Shown one piece after another: positions 1 to 7,448 of a stretch of DNA of 10,821 nt. Both the position numbers and the translations under genes were made by a program. The DNA comes from Clostridia bacterium (GTDB lineage: Bacteria; Bacillota_A; Clostridia; Christensenellales; Aristaeellaceae), in contig WRHG01000052.1 of the NCBI GenBank assembly GCA_009783365.1, positions 1-10,821 of the forward strand, written 5' to 3'. The notes beneath the pieces were generated by a model. That model worked only from the letters and a program-made list of their open reading frames with translations, was not told the DNA's origin and made no database searches. The first letter of the stretch is position 1. Each line of letters starts with the position of its first letter.

Positions 1-372
1 ACAACGGGACGGGGGGCGGGAAAAAAGACAAAGACAGTGAACAGAAGTTTCAACATGCCCGGGGTCCGGGGTCGCAACCCCGGGCAGGGAGGGGGGCCGG
101 GGTGGATCGTAAGGAGGGGCTGGGGGGGAACCTTGCCCGTTCCCCTTGGCCCCTCCTTACATCGCCCCCCATACTTTGGGATAAGGTCCCCACGGAGGAA
201 ACAAGGGGGGTCCGGGGCCGAAGCCGCTAACGGCCCGCAGGCGAGAACTTTACCAAGTATCGGGCGCGAGGGAGCGCGAAGCGCGACCAACCACAGAGCC
301 TGCGAAGCAAGCGGACGGCGCAGCCCCGACGCATCCAAAAGCTGCGGCTTCAACTTTTTTTCCGGAACGATA
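1..372. other. Gene-free G/C-run-rich upstream region
   Basis: I see no credible gene in this stretch. A reading frame on the + strand from 37 to 465 is open but has no recognisable protein character, is full of Gly/Arg/Pro from G runs, and crosses the promoter of the next gene, so I treat it as non-coding. The region holds G runs of four to seven bases at 61-127 and 206-217, a short hairpin at 64-85 (arms about 9 bp, loop CGCA), a strong inverted repeat at 109-160, and a T7 run at 355-361. No tRNA or riboswitch fold is apparent by eye. The end of any preceding gene lies outside the window. Confidence 0.6.
109..160. repeat. Perfect 12-bp inverted repeat, extendable hairpin
   Basis: The left arm GTAAGGAGGGGC (109-120) is matched exactly by the right arm GCCCCTCCTTAC (149-160). 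Inside the arms, pairing continues with G-T wobbles (121-123 with 146-148) and G-C pairs (124-127 with 142-145), giving a stem of about 20 bp around a loop near 130-139. No T run follows on either strand, so it does not look like an ordinary intrinsic terminator. It could be an intergenic palindromic repeat, a remnant of a small mobile element, or an RNA fold. Confidence 0.7.
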
Positions 373-401
373 TTGACAAAGTGCAACGTTGCACGTACAA
401 T
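373..401 (+). promoter_or_regulatory. Sigma70-type promoter of the glycan-use operon
   Basis: The -35 element TTGACA (373-378) is a perfect consensus. It is separated by exactly 17 bp from TACAAT (396-401), which matches the TATAAT consensus at five of six positions. Transcription would start near 408, leaving a leader of about 80 nt before the ATG at 490. This is the only convincing promoter I can see in the window, so it probably drives at least the glycosidase, ceramidase-like and permease genes. Confidence 0.8.
381..394. promoter_or_regulatory. LacI-family-like operator in the promoter spacer
   Basis: GTGCAACGTTGCAC is a perfect 14-bp palindrome centred on CG (387-388), with the AACGTT core typical of LacI/PurR-family operators. 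It sits wholly between the -35 and -10 elements, where a bound repressor would block RNA polymerase. The dyad and its position are seen directly. The LacI-family assignment rests on the known central-CG operators of that family. The repressor gene is not in this window. Confidence 0.7.
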
Positions 402-489
402 GGAAACAGAGAATTCGATGCGGGTTACGCCACGCGGCGGCGAAAGCGTACGTACAACCAAATAGTCAGCGGATTCTGGGAGGAGTACG

Positions 490-2505
490 ATGCAATCAGT
501 CTACACACACATTCCATATACGCTTCTTTGGGACAAGGCGCCGGTGGATATTTCCTTTCTGTTTGAACAGGAACGGCCGGCGGGCAAGCACGGCTTCATG
601 ACGGCCCGGGACGGCCGGTTTCTGTTTGAGGACGGCACGGAAATGCGGTTTTGGGGTACAAACTTCAACTCCGGCGCAAACTTCCCCGAACACAGCCACG
701 CGGAGAAGGTGGCAAGGCGGCTGGCCGCAATGGGAATCAACATCGTACGCTTCCACCAGCTTGATTCGGAATGGTCCACGCCCAACCTGTTTCAGTTTAC
801 CAAGGGACCCCGGTGCGCCACCACCCGCCGGCTGGACCCCCGCAGCCTGGAACGGCTGGATTACCTGATTTACTGCCTCAAGGAAGAAGGCATCTACGTC
901 TACCTTGACATGATGTGCTACCGGAAGTTCAAGTCCGGGGACGGGGTGGAGAACACGGTGCTGATGCCCGAAGCGGGCAGGCCGTACTCCAACTTCGCCC
1001 GCAGGCTGATCGAGCTTCAAAAAGAATTGAACGGGCAGCTTTGGGGGCATTATAACCCCTATACCAAGCTGGCCTACAAGGACGACCCGGTGATCGTGAT
1101 GACCGAGATCACCAACGAAAACGACCTGTTTATGTCGTGGCACCTGGGTAAAATCACCCTTGAGCCCTACCGGACGGAGCTGGCCGAACTGTACGCCCGA
1201 TGGGCCGAAAAAAACGGCGTGGCCTATGAAGGGGAGCCTCCCGGCGGGATCGATTTTGAAAACAACGGGGACGAAAACATGGCCCGCTTTAAAAGCGACG
1301 TCATGAAGGACTATTACCGGGAGATGATGGACGACTGCCGCAGGATCGGCGTTAAAATACCGATCACCGGCACAAACTGGAGCATCAACACCGCCATCCT
1401 GGAAGCCCAGATGGCGACCGACTATACGGACAGCCACGCCTACTGCTGGGACGGCGACCAGCGCAGGTTTACGGATATGTCCATGATCCGGCAGCGGGGA
1501 AACATGCTGTCCTCCCTGTCCATCAACCGGGTGGCCGACAAGCCCTTTTTCGTATCCGAGTGGGACGAGCCGTGGCCCAGCATGTACCGCGCCGACAGCC
1601 CCCTGCTGATGGCGGCCGCGGGCAGCTTCCAGGGCTGGTACGGCTTCACCATCCACACCTACCGCTACGGCACCAACGAGCAGGAGAGCGTCACCTCCAA
1701 AATCGGCCGGGATATCGTGATCGGCAACTCCTACTACCGGGGCATCTTCGATACCTACAACGATCCGGCCAAGTTCGGCCTGTTCTATCACGCGGCCCTG
1801 ATCACCCGCCGGGGCGACGTCCGCCGGGCGGAAAAGACCGTAGCCATCGCCCACGAAAACATCGCGGGGCCCAGCGTCCTGGACGGGCCGGAGCATTTTA
1901 AAGCCTACGAGATGACGCCTGAAAAGCACAGGGTGGTAACCGAGCTGCCGGGAAGGGAACACGGGAGCGCAGCGGACATCCGCCTTGGCCAAAGAGACGA
2001 AACCGAGTGGGGCGCAGCCTGCGAGGTGCTGAGCGATACGGGGGAGATGTACCGGAACCTGGAAAAGGGATACGGATACATCGACAGCCCCATGACAAAG
2101 GCCGTGTACGGCTTCCACGCCAAGGGCTGCACCTACGCGCTGAACGGCATGGACATCAGCGTTGACAACGACTTCGCCACCCTGGCCGTCAGCAGCATCT
2201 CCGACAAGCCCATCGCAAGCTCGGACAACCTGCTGCTCACGGCGGTGGGCCGCGCCGACAACAAGGACGCGGTGTACCAGGAGGGCCATACAAGGCAGGC
2301 GGATTGCGGGACCGGCCCCATCATGGCGGAGGTGATCCGGGCTAAGATCAGCATGGAAACCTGCCATGCCAACCTGCGGATCTGGTCGGTGGACAACGAG
2401 GGCTTCTATACCGGGGCGGTCCCATTTCACTATGAGGACGGCCGCATCATCTTTGAAATCGGCGGGGAATACGCTTCCATCTACTATCTCATTCAGGCGC
2501 AGTAA
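490..2505 (+). CDS. Intracellular clan GH-A-like glycoside hydrolase (GH5/cellulase-like)
   Basis: The product is 671 aa. The N-terminal ~400 residues read as a (beta/alpha)8 glycosidase barrel: an entry strand with FWGTN (residues 54-58), then MGINIVRFHQLD (81-92), EEGIYVYLDMM (132-142), the segment VIVMTEITNEND (201-212) and PFFVSEWDEPWP (352-363). In clan GH-A the acid/base is the Glu of an Asn-Glu pair, so E210 fits, and the nucleophile is a Glu on strand 7, so E357 fits. Residues from about 430 on look like an accessory beta-rich domain. No signal peptide is present, so it should act in the cytoplasm on imported oligosaccharide. The ATG at 490 follows GGGAGGAG (478-485) by 4 nt. It is the first gene behind the promoter at 373-401, and the next gene starts 45 nt after its stop. 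The exact GH family and substrate cannot be read from sequence alone; beta-galactosidase-like or beta-mannosidase-like activity are alternatives. Confidence 0.85.
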   Translation: MQSVYTHIPYTLLWDKAPVDISFLFEQERPAGKHGFMTARDGRFLFEDGTEMRFWGTNFNSGANFPEHSHAEKVARRLAAMGINIVRFHQLDSEWSTPNLFQFTKGPRCATTRRLDPRSLERLDYLIYCLKEEGIYVYLDMMCYRKFKSGDGVENTVLMPEAGRPYSNFARRLIELQKELNGQLWGHYNPYTKLAYKDDPVIVMTEITNENDLFMSWHLGKITLEPYRTELAELYARWAEKNGVAYEGEPPGGIDFENNGDENMARFKSDVMKDYYREMMDDCRRIGVKIPITGTNWSINTAILEAQMATDYTDSHAYCWDGDQRRFTDMSMIRQRGNMLSSLSINRVADKPFFVSEWDEPWPSMYRADSPLLMAAAGSFQGWYGFTIHTYRYGTNEQESVTSKIGRDIVIGNSYYRGIFDTYNDPAKFGLFYHAALITRRGDVRRAEKTVAIAHENIAGPSVLDGPEHFKAYEMTPEKHRVVTELPGREHGSAADIRLGQRDETEWGAACEVLSDTGEMYRNLEKGYGYIDSPMTKAVYGFHAKGCTYALNGMDISVDNDFATLAVSSISDKPIASSDNLLLTAVGRADNKDAVYQEGHTRQADCGTGPIMAEVIRAKISMETCHANLRIWSVDNEGFYTGAVPFHYEDGRIIFEIGGEYASIYYLIQAQ

Positions 2506-2550
2506 CGGGCCGGGCCGGCAAGGAGCGCTTACGGGAAAGGAGACATCCCT

Positions 2551-3987
2551 ATGGCGGCGTTGAAACTGGGCTGGGGCAAGGCCGATATCACGCCCATCGG
2601 CGACATCTGCAAAAAGGTCTCCCTGGTGGGCCAGTTTAACGAGCGCATCACGGATACGGTGCGGGATCCCATCTCCGCCACGGCCCTGGCCATCGAGGCT
2701 TCCGGCGGCTGCAAGGCGATACTCGTCTCGATGGACCTCGGCTTTATCACCGACGGCTTGCTCGCCGCCGCCCGGGAAGCGCTGGCAAAGCTGCTTCCGG
2801 ACTTTCCGGTACGATCGTTGATACTGGCGGCCACCCACATCCATACGGGCCCCCACCTGGGCCGGGACACCATGTCCGCCCTCTGGGGCCCCCGGTTTGA
2901 AAGCTTTTCCTCGGACCCGGAAGTTTTATCGCCGGAGGCGTTTACTGATTTTGCCGCGGGCCGGGCGGCTCAAGCCGCCGCCGCCGCATGGACCCGGCGG
3001 AAGCCGGGCGGCGTCGCCGCCGCTTTTGGCAGGGTGGCGGTGCCCCAATGCCGGCGGGGATGCTACAAGGACGGCAGAGCCGTGATGTACGGCGACACCG
3101 ACAGGCCGGATTTCCTGCGGATCGAGGGCGGCGCCGACACCGGGGTGGAATATATCGCGGTTTTCGACCGGGCCGGAAAAATGACCGGAGCGGTTGTAAA
3201 CCTGGCCTGCCCCGCCCAGGTCATCGAACACAAGGAGTACATATCCGCCGACCTGTGGGGCGAGGTGCGCCGCCAGTGGCCGGAGTGCGAATACATCCTT
3301 CCCCTTTGCGGCGCGGCGGGGGACGTCACCATGCGCGACCTGGTACGGCGGGACCGGGGCGAGGCGGACATGCGCGAGCCGGAGGGCATGGAACTGCAGG
3401 CCGGGCGGATCGTGCGGGAAAGCGCGTACACCCTGTCCCGGATCCAACGGACGGATATCCTGTACGACGCGCCGGCGGGGCATGCCGTACGGCGCATATC
3501 CCTGCCCCTCATGCGGGTAAGCGAGGAAGAATATCAAAAGGCGAAGGTCTTATACGACGCCTACGAGCGCGACTATGAACTAAACGACTTTTCAGCCGGC
3601 TATGAGGACGGGGTGCCGCTGCGCATGAGAGACAGGGTGGCCTACTCCGTGGCGGCCGGCGTGGTGGCCCGGCGCCGGCTGCAAGCCGGAATCAGTGTCA
3701 TCGACCTGGAGGCTCACGCCCTCCGGCTAGCCGATACGGCGCTGGTTACCAACCCCTTCGAGCTGTATCAGGATTACGGGATGCAAATAAAAGCCCGGAG
3801 CCCGGCCCGCCAAACCCTGATCGCGCAGCTTTGCTGCGGCCAGCTGGGCTACCTGCCCACCGCCCTGGGGATCTCCGGCGGCAGTTACAGCGCGGGGGTG
3901 TCCAACGGTTACTTCGGGCCGGAAGGGGGCCAAATGTACGTGGAAAAGGCCCTGGACATGATCGGCGATCTCTTTGAAAGCAGGTGA
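2551..3987 (+). CDS. Neutral/alkaline ceramidase-like hydrolase
   Basis: The product is 478 aa and resembles the N-terminal catalytic domain of neutral/alkaline ceramidases (zinc amidases). The supporting signals are the opening GWGKADITP (residues 7-15), an ILVSMD strand (57-62), the metal-site motif ATHIHTGP (94-101, with H96 and H98), the segment EHKEYISADLWG (226-237), GAAGDVT (254-260), and a C-terminal stretch NPFELY...GYLPT (401-436) where E404 and Y434 could complete the zinc site. It is shorter than classical ceramidases and lacks a signal peptide, so true ceramide hydrolysis is unlikely. An intracellular amidase or esterase acting on a modified sugar is a better guess, made from context. 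The ATG at 2551 is placed by AAAGGAG (2536-2542) with 8-nt spacing. It lies between the glycosidase and the permeases, and a second family member starts at 10630. Confidence 0.8.
   Translation: MAALKLGWGKADITPIGDICKKVSLVGQFNERITDTVRDPISATALAIEASGGCKAILVSMDLGFITDGLLAAAREALAKLLPDFPVRSLILAATHIHTGPHLGRDTMSALWGPRFESFSSDPEVLSPEAFTDFAAGRAAQAAAAAWTRRKPGGVAAAFGRVAVPQCRRGCYKDGRAVMYGDTDRPDFLRIEGGADTGVEYIAVFDRAGKMTGAVVNLACPAQVIEHKEYISADLWGEVRRQWPECEYILPLCGAAGDVTMRDLVRRDRGEADMREPEGMELQAGRIVRESAYTLSRIQRTDILYDAPAGHAVRRISLPLMRVSEEEYQKAKVLYDAYERDYELNDFSAGYEDGVPLRMRDRVAYSVAAGVVARRRLQAGISVIDLEAHALRLADTALVTNPFELYQDYGMQIKARSPARQTLIAQLCCGQLGYLPTALGISGGSYSAGVSNGYFGPEGGQMYVEKALDMIGDLFESR
3982..3987 (+). promoter_or_regulatory. 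Shine-Dalgarno overlapping upstream stop
   Basis: AGGTGA lies 4 nt before the TTG at 3992 and contains the TGA stop of the ceramidase-like gene. It matches the 3' part of the extended AGGAGGTGATC site. It favours TTG 3992 over the in-frame TTG at 3974, which has no ribosome-binding site and would overlap the upstream gene by 14 nt. The arrangement suggests translational coupling. Confidence 0.6.
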
Positions 3988-3991
3988 CCTT

Positions 3992-4915
3992 TTGATTCGC
4001 AGATCCTATTGGAAGATCCTGGGGAAGGATATACGGCGGGACTGGGAGCTGTACCTCCTGATCCTGCCGGTGCTGGCTAACTATATCATCTTCCACTATC
4101 TTCCCATATACGGGCTGCAGATCGCGTTTAGGCGATACAACATCGGCCTGGGCATCGCAGGGAGCCCCTGGACCGGGTTCACCAACTTTTCGAACTTTTT
4201 TTCCTCCTACTACTTCCTGCAGATGACGTGGAATACGCTGATCATCAGCCTGATGCTGATCGTGTATGGGTTTCCCCTTCCCATCCTGTTCGCGCTCCTT
4301 CTGAACGAGGTGCGCCGGACGGGGCTGCGCAAGGGCGCGCAAACCATCTCCTACCTGCCATACTTCATATCGGCGGTGGTGCTGGTGGGCATGCTGAAGC
4401 AGATGCTCCAGACGGATGGAGGCATCGTCAACACCATCATCACCTTTTTCGGAGGGGAGTCCATCTACTTTCTCGGCAAGCCGGGCTATTTCCGCTCCAT
4501 CTACGTGCTGATGGAGCTATGGCGGGGCACCGGGTTCAGCGCCATCATCTACATCGCCGCCATCACCTCCGTGGACCAGGAGCTGTACGAGGCGGCGGCC
4601 ATGGACGGGGCGGGAAGGCTGCGCCGCGTCTGGCACGTGACCCTGCCCTGCATCATCCCCACCATTGTCATCATGTTGATACTGCGCATGGGCAGCATAT
4701 TAAACGTGGGGTGGCAGGAGATCCTGCTGCTGCAAAACCCGCTGAACGCCGACGTGTCGGAGGTAATTTCCACCTTCGTGTATAAGCGCGCCTTCGAGAA
4801 GAACGATTTCAGCTACGCCACGGCGGTGGGGCTCATCAATTCCCTGGTGGGCCTGATCTTCGTGCTGGCTACCAACGCAATCGCCAAACGGGCCGGAGAC
4901 ACCTCCCTTTTCTAA
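3992..4915 (+). CDS. Sugar ABC transporter permease, LplB type
   Basis: This is an integral membrane subunit of a carbohydrate ABC importer, 307 aa from the TTG at 3992 (313 aa from the alternative TTG at 3974). The start IRRSYW...RDWELYLLILP is typical of LplB-like permeases: a short basic N-terminus, then a first membrane segment around residues 20-37. About six hydrophobic segments follow. The cytoplasmic EAA loop that contacts the ATPase is clear: EAAAMDGAG at about 200-208, with the conserved LP at 218-219. It pairs with the second permease and the solute-binding protein downstream. No ATPase is encoded nearby, which is common for this class because a shared MsmX-like ATPase usually serves several importers. 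The substrate is inferred from the neighbours to be an oligosaccharide. Confidence 0.92.
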   Translation: MIRRSYWKILGKDIRRDWELYLLILPVLANYIIFHYLPIYGLQIAFRRYNIGLGIAGSPWTGFTNFSNFFSSYYFLQMTWNTLIISLMLIVYGFPLPILFALLLNEVRRTGLRKGAQTISYLPYFISAVVLVGMLKQMLQTDGGIVNTIITFFGGESIYFLGKPGYFRSIYVLMELWRGTGFSAIIYIAAITSVDQELYEAAAMDGAGRLRRVWHVTLPCIIPTIVIMLILRMGSILNVGWQEILLLQNPLNADVSEVISTFVYKRAFEKNDFSYATAVGLINSLVGLIFVLATNAIAKRAGDTSLF

Positions 4916-4922
4916 ACGGAGG

Positions 4923-4934
4923 CTCCCATGGGAG
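4923..4934. repeat. 12-bp perfect palindrome before permease 2
   Basis: CTCCCATGGGAG is a perfect dyad between the two permease genes. Its right half overlaps the start of the Shine-Dalgarno region (AGAGGAG, 4933-4939) of the second permease. In RNA it could form at most a 4-bp stem with a CATG loop, so any effect on translation would be modest. It may be chance. Confidence 0.5.
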
Positions 4935-4947
4935 AGGAGTGATCGGC

Positions 4948-5850
4948 ATGTCCAGCGTATCGGGGATGCGCCAGGGGAAATCGGACCGGGTGGTGGGCGT
5001 CGTCAGCACCGTGCTGATCATCGCCCTGTCCCTCGTGTTCCTGTACCCCGTGGTCTATATCGTCTCCCTGTCCTTCAGCGACAGCCAGTTCGTGGACAGG
5101 CGCATGGTATGGCTGCTGCCCATGGGCTTTAACGTGAATGCGTACAGGCTGGCTTTCCGGCACGAATACCTGCTGGGGTCCTACTGGAACAGCGTGGTCT
5201 ACTCCGTCCTGGGCACGGTATACTCCCTGGCCCTTACCATTTTCGGCGCCTACGCCCTGTCCCACAAACGGCTTCGCGGCCGCGGCGTCATCACGATGAT
5301 CATATTCATCACCATGCTGTTCAGCGGCGGCCTTATCCCCACCTTCCTGCTGGTGCGGGATCTGGGCATGCTCAACAGCCTGTGGGCCATGATCCTGCCC
5401 TGCGCCGTCTCCCAGTGGAGCCTCATCGTCATGCGCACGGCCTTCCAGCAGAACCCGGAAAGCATTGAGGAATCCGCCCGGATTGACGGAGCCAGCCACT
5501 TCCAGGTGATGCTGCGGATCGTGGTGCCCATGTCCACGCCGGTAATCGCCACAATGGGCCTCCTCTACTTTGTGGGCAAGTGGAACGACTATTTTCAGGC
5601 CATGGTATACCTCTCCACCCGAACGATGTTCCCCCTGCAGCTCATAGCCCGGGAGCTGCTGGTGGTCTTCGGCGACAACGCTTTTAAACGCGCCATGGGC
5701 AACGTGGCGGAGGCGTCGAGGCTGAGCTACTCCCCCGTTACCTTCCGCAGCGCGATCATCGTGCTGACCCTGGCCCCCCTGATGGCGATCTATCCCTTCC
5801 TGCAGCGGTACTTTGTCAAGGGCATGACCGTGGGCGCGGTGAAGGGGTAA
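4948..5850 (+). CDS. Sugar ABC transporter permease, LplC/AraQ (MalG) type
   Basis: This is the second membrane subunit of the importer, 300 aa. It has a first membrane segment at about residues 16-40 ending in YPVVYIVSLSFS, further hydrophobic segments, and the EAA-type loop IEESARIDGASHF (about 173-185) followed by VP at 193-194. The C-terminus YFVKGMTVGAVKG is characteristic of the MalG/LplC-like family. I chose the ATG at 4948 because AGGAG (4935-4939) lies 8 nt upstream; the in-frame GTG at 4939 would overlap that site. It starts 32 nt after the first permease ends, and the two should form the heterodimeric channel. Confidence 0.92.
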   Translation: MSSVSGMRQGKSDRVVGVVSTVLIIALSLVFLYPVVYIVSLSFSDSQFVDRRMVWLLPMGFNVNAYRLAFRHEYLLGSYWNSVVYSVLGTVYSLALTIFGAYALSHKRLRGRGVITMIIFITMLFSGGLIPTFLLVRDLGMLNSLWAMILPCAVSQWSLIVMRTAFQQNPESIEESARIDGASHFQVMLRIVVPMSTPVIATMGLLYFVGKWNDYFQAMVYLSTRTMFPLQLIARELLVVFGDNAFKRAMGNVAEASRLSYSPVTFRSAIIVLTLAPLMAIYPFLQRYFVKGMTVGAVKG

Positions 5851-5880
5851 CCCTCCGCATAGGGGCGGACATCCATACGG

Positions 5881-5896
5881 TTCAACATACGTTGAA
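5881..5896. promoter_or_regulatory. Inverted repeat upstream of the binding-protein gene
   Basis: TTCAAC (5881-5886) and GTTGAA (5891-5896) form 6-bp arms around ATAC, 9 nt before the Shine-Dalgarno of the solute-binding protein. It may be an operator or a small mRNA stem that sets binding-protein expression apart from the permeases. It shares CAAC/GTTG half-sites with the operator at 381-394 but with 4 bp between them instead of none. I see no convincing -35/-10 pair here. Confidence 0.4.
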
Positions 5897-5918
5897 AATA
5901 AACAAGGGAGGAAAGATC

Positions 5919-7448
5919 ATGAAAAAAGCACTGGCACTTCTTCTTGGGACGGTATTGCTGATCGCGCTGTCCGCCGGCTTCGTCACCGGCTCCGGCGAGC
6001 AGCCGGAACTGGGCACCGACCGCCTGGAACTGACCTGGATGGTGCACGACTTCGTGAACGCGCCCACCAAGGACGACTCCATCGCCAACAAGTTCTTTGA
6101 GGACCGCTTCAACATCGCCATCCATTTTGAGACGGTTAACTTTGAGGACTACAACACGAAACTGGGCCTCGTCCTGGCTACCGACGACAGGCCGGACCTG
6201 GTGTGGGCCATGCCCTGGGAGGGGGGCCTCTCCATGTACTACGACACGGGGCTGGTGGCGGAGCTGACGCCCTACCTGGACACCTACGCCCCCGATTTCA
6301 TGGCCATTATGAACGGCGATCCCTCCCTGGCCAAAAACGTCAAGGACGACCAGGGGCGCTACTTCTTCTTCCCGCAGCTCCTGTACGGCTACGACCGGGA
6401 GGGCGTGGCCATGCGGATGGACTGGCTGGAGGAACTGGGCCTGCCCGTACCCACTACCACCGATGAGTTTTTCGACGCGGTGCTGGCCATGAAGACCCTG
6501 GACCCCAAGGTCATCCCCATCACCTCCGGGCAGTATATGCCCGCGGAACTGGGCCTGCCGCGCCCCTTCTACCGCGCTTTCGGCACCTGGGAAACCTGGT
6601 TCCCCTTCTCGGAGAGCGAATACCTCTTCGGGCCCTATGAGCGCAGCGAGGAGATGCGGGCTTGCCTCAAGTGGCTGAACGCCCTGTACGAGGCCGGCGC
6701 CATCGACCAGGATTACCTGACCGTGGACCAGGACGCCTCCGTGGCCAAGATGATGAACGACGAGGTGGGCGCCATCTACGGCTGGATGGGCGGCGACCAT
6801 ATGTGGCCCAAAAATGCGGACGGCACCTATGACGAGTACTACAACTGGGATGTCATACTGCCCCTAAAGGGACCGGGCGGGCTTCAGATCGGCGACGCCG
6901 CCGACCTGGTGGGCCATCCCACCTACATAACCTCTTCATGCCCCGAGATTGAGCGGGTTATCAGCTTCTTCAACTGGTGCTATTCCGAAGAGGGCATCGA
7001 CTTCCTGAACTACGGCATCGAGGGCGTGACCTATACCTTTAACGAGGACGGCACGAGGGAGTATATGAAGGAGTTCCAGGAGCACGAATACGGCCTCGGA
7101 AACGGCCTTCGCGCCGCGGGATTCCTGGGAGTCACAAGGCCCTACGTGAACAGGCCGGACAACGCTTTTGCCGCGTCCCCCTCCACGGTGCGCTACATCG
7201 AGGCCAGCAAGCCCTTTGAGCGCCTGTCCTTCCCCAACCTGACCCCCACCCCCGAAGAGGTGGACATCGACGTGCAGCTGGGCGCCGACATCCTGAAGTA
7301 CTGCGAAGACACGCTGCCCCTCTTTGTGGTGGGCCAGCTGAACACCGACGGCGATTTCGACGCATTCCTGACCCGCCTGGAAGCGATGCGGGTGGAGGAG
7401 TACATCGCCAACAAACGGGCCCAGTACGAGCGCTGGCAGGCAAGGTAG
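5919..7448 (+). CDS. Extracellular solute-binding protein of sugar ABC importer
   Basis: The product is 509 aa, close to the usual length of the large LipO-like binding proteins that accompany LplB/LplC permeases. It has a signal peptide: MKK, then a hydrophobic core at about residues 4-22. The mature part opens with LELTWMVHDF (36-45), and the segment RPDLVWAMPW (91-100) matches the usual 'DYPDI' strand of this family. The ATG at 5919 follows GGGAGG (5906-5911) by 7 nt; the upstream in-frame TTG at 5892 is not needed. Most relatives are lipoproteins, but here the lipobox-like V22-T23-G24 is followed by Ser25 (codon TCC at 5991-5993), not Cys, so lipid anchoring is doubtful. It follows the permeases by 68 nt. 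The ligand is unknown and is inferred to be an oligosaccharide. Confidence 0.92.
   Translation: MKKALALLLGTVLLIALSAGFVTGSGEQPELGTDRLELTWMVHDFVNAPTKDDSIANKFFEDRFNIAIHFETVNFEDYNTKLGLVLATDDRPDLVWAMPWEGGLSMYYDTGLVAELTPYLDTYAPDFMAIMNGDPSLAKNVKDDQGRYFFFPQLLYGYDREGVAMRMDWLEELGLPVPTTTDEFFDAVLAMKTLDPKVIPITSGQYMPAELGLPRPFYRAFGTWETWFPFSESEYLFGPYERSEEMRACLKWLNALYEAGAIDQDYLTVDQDASVAKMMNDEVGAIYGWMGGDHMWPKNADGTYDEYYNWDVILPLKGPGGLQIGDAADLVGHPTYITSSCPEIERVISFFNWCYSEEGIDFLNYGIEGVTYTFNEDGTREYMKEFQEHEYGLGNGLRAAGFLGVTRPYVNRPDNAFAASPSTVRYIEASKPFERLSFPNLTPTPEEVDIDVQLGADILKYCEDTLPLFVVGQLNTDGDFDAFLTRLEAMRVEEYIANKRAQYERWQAR

Noticed and set aside
339..361. Possible intrinsic terminator: AAGC-TGCG-GCTT then T7
   Set aside because: The stem is only 4 bp and a CAAC gap separates it from the T run, so it is too weak to support.
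37..465. Open frame upstream of the promoter
   Set aside because: The product is Gly/Arg-rich sequence from G runs, with no family resemblance, and it runs across the TTGACA/TACAAT promoter.
496..2856. Very long open frame on the - strand (786 codons) opposite the glycosidase and ceramidase-like genes
   Set aside because: Its product has low-complexity Val/Gly/Arg/His composition with no recognisable motif, and it runs opposite two well-supported genes. GC-rich codon use often leaves the opposite frame open.
2551..3987. True ceramidase acting on host sphingolipid
   Set aside because: No signal peptide, shorter than classical enzymes, and placed within a sugar import locus. The family resemblance does not justify assigning ceramide as substrate.
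3974..3991. Alternative TTG start of permease 1 at 3974
   Set aside because: It has no Shine-Dalgarno and overlaps the upstream gene. TTG 3992 has AGGTGA at proper distance and gives the usual permease N-terminus.
3992..7448. Missing ABC ATPase as a sign of a broken importer
   Set aside because: LplB/LplC-type sugar importers commonly rely on a shared ATPase encoded elsewhere, so absence here is normal.
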